Origin: Cryptomeria japonica
Lineage: Eukaryota; Streptophyta; Pinopsida; Cupressales; Cupressaceae
Assembly: GCF_030272615.1 (NCBI RefSeq)
Contig: NC_081409.1
Location: 206,507,190-206,567,189 of the forward strand
Direction of reading: 5' to 3'
DNA length: 60,000 bases
Below the pieces are notes generated by a model. The model had not been told where the DNA came from, ran no database searches, and was given only the letters and a program-made list of their open reading frames with translations. How positions within the stretch are numbered: position 1 is the first letter of the stretch; each line of letters begins with the position of its first letter. Position numbers and translations under genes: made by a program. Positions 58,600 to 60,000 of the stretch are shown here, one piece after another.

Positions 58600-59930
58600 T
58601 GATCTCTATTGTAAAGACTCATAAGATAAGATTTGCTTGGGACTATGAAGAGATGAAAAGTTTGGATCATATCTTGTTTATCCATAAGATATACATAAAG
58701 GAGGAATGCAAACCAATTAGGCAGAGGATGAACCCTACTATCCATGAAATAGTCAAGAACAAGATACAAAAGCTCGTAGGTACTAGATTCATCTACCTAG
58801 TCTTAGATATCCACTAGGTCTTACCTCTAGTCATAGTCCCAAAGAAAAGAGGTAAAAGGCAAGTTTGTGTGGACTATAGAGAATTGAATTCAACAAGAAG
58901 GAAACATCACTTTACCTTACCCTTTATTGACCAATGATTAGATTCCTTAGTAGGTAAGAAGTATTTTTCCTTTTTAGATGGATTCAATGCTTACAACCAA
59001 ATCAAAATTCAACAAAATTATTAGGATCAAATAATACTTACCTATCCATGGGGCACATATGCTTATTTTTTTCCTCCCATTTAGGCTCTACGATTCCCTT
59101 GCTACATTCCAAACGGTTGTCTAAGCATATTTTCTAATTTGGCACACGACTGAATAGAATTCTACATGGATGATTTTACAACATATGGAAATACTTATGA
59201 CAAAGCATTGGATAATTTAGAGAAAATAATACAGTGGTGCCAAGATCACAACATGTCCTTTAGTAATGAAAAATGCTACATGTTGATGGAATGAGTAGTC
59301 TTGAGATACTATGTTTCACAACATGGTCTTTAGGTAGATACCAAGAAGGTCCAAGTAATTATAAACCTGCCAGTTACACTAAAGAAAAAGGTTGTTAGGA
59401 GCTTTCTAGGCCATAAGGTTGCTATAGATGTTTTATTAAAGATTTCAACAAAATTGCATCACCTTTATTTGTTCAGCCAATTAAAGATATTGAGTTTAAT
59501 TGGATAGAAACATGCCAAGAGGCCTTTCAAACACACAAGGATTATTTGACAAAGGCACCAGTTCTTAGAGGATTGTTGTTGGGGCAATCCTGGGCCAAAA
59601 GCAGGGAATGGTAGAGTATGCAATATACTATGTTACCAAAAATATGCAAGCAACAAAGATGAGTCACACTATTACACAAAAAGAGATGCACTATGTCATC
59701 TATCTCATCAATAATTTTAGGTATTATATTATAGAGCTAAGGGTGTCTAGTTTTCATACACACTAACCATGCAACAATTATATATTTTATGAATAAGTTG
59801 GTTGTTAGTGGTAGGTTATTCAGATGGCTATTATTCTTGCAAGAATTTAATATCACAACAATAGATAAACCTGGGAGATATAATATTGTAGCAAACTACC
59901 TTAACATCTGAACCTATCATATATTACTCT
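58600..59930 (+). pseudogene. RT and RNase H remnant of the Athila-like element
   Basis: Readable blocks in order are RGKRQVCVDYRELNS (near 58850-58892), KKYFSFLDGFNAYNQIKI (near 58957-59010), TYPWGTYAYF (near 59041-59070), FYMDDFTTYGNTYDKALDNL with YMDD at 59163-59174, SFSNEKCYM, VDTKKVQVIINLPVTLKKKV and VRSFLGH (near 59395-59415). RNase H follows, with MSHTITQKEMHYVIYLI-type sequence near 59660-59705. Stops and frameshifts occur throughout. Confidence 0.75.
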
Positions 59931-60000
59931 TTTCCTAATGAGTATTTTTTTTATTTAAAAATAAAAACACCTTGGTATATAGATATTGCTAATTAATTGG

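Larger units (their letters stand above)
55830..60000 (+). mobile_element. decayed Athila-like gypsy element, runs out of the window
   Basis: Gag, protease, RT and RNase H remnants occur in gypsy order on the + strand, with many stops and frameshifts. No 5' LTR could be recognised; the left limit is set a little before the first gag-like sequence. The integrase and 3' LTR would lie beyond the window. The RT style (YMDDFTTYG...NEKC, then VRSFLGH) resembles Athila-type elements, but with low certainty at the lineage level. Confidence 0.75.

Overview
The window looks like intergenic DNA of a large plant genome, most likely a gymnosperm (inference: AT-rich, very few genes, retroelement nested in retroelement, long diverged LTRs, and a conifer-like PPR fragment). 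I see no intact host gene, no rRNA or tRNA gene, no CRISPR array and no bacterial feature. Nearly everything recognisable is a transposable element, and almost every coding region carries stop codons or frameshifts.

Layout. 1-869: end of an LTR. 870-2133: 3' end of a copia-type element with its LTR. 2134-5232: 3' tail and AT-rich LTR of an old Tat-like element, holding a long (CT)n(TA)n microsatellite. 5233-23186: a nearly complete Ty3/gypsy Tat-lineage element on the + strand. In order it has a 5' LTR, a primer-binding-site candidate, an array of AGCGCT motifs, a long leader, gag, protease, a G-patch segment, reverse transcriptase with RNase H, a second (archaeal-type) RNase H, integrase, a long spacer, an antisense plant-mobile-domain ORF, a mirror array of AGCGCT motifs, a polypurine tract and a truncated 3' LTR. 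23187-27514: internal region of a copia-like element with a gag zinc knuckle and a long coiled-coil ORF but no recognisable pol. Its 3' LTR starts at 27515 and is split, ending at 52825.

Inside that LTR sits a 23.5 kb gypsy array (28408-51940) read on the - strand. It has four LTRs alternating with three gag-protease internal regions that lack RT and integrase, and one 5-bp target duplication (CTTTC) flanks the whole array. The third unit was hit twice more: by a copia LTR (35847-37450) flanked by an unusually long 52-bp direct duplication, and by a 12.8 kb CACTA DNA transposon (38145-50952) with matching terminal inverted repeats and a 3-bp CCT duplication. The CACTA carries an intron-rich Transposase_24-type gene, a PPR fragment, a SET-domain fragment, a copia integrase fragment, a degenerate minisatellite and a long hairpin near its right end.

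52826-55829 shows nothing I recognise. From about 55830 to the window end there is a decayed Athila-like gypsy element (gag, protease, RT with YMDD, RNase H) that runs out of the window. The nesting gives a relative order: copia-like element, then gypsy array, then copia LTR and CACTA.
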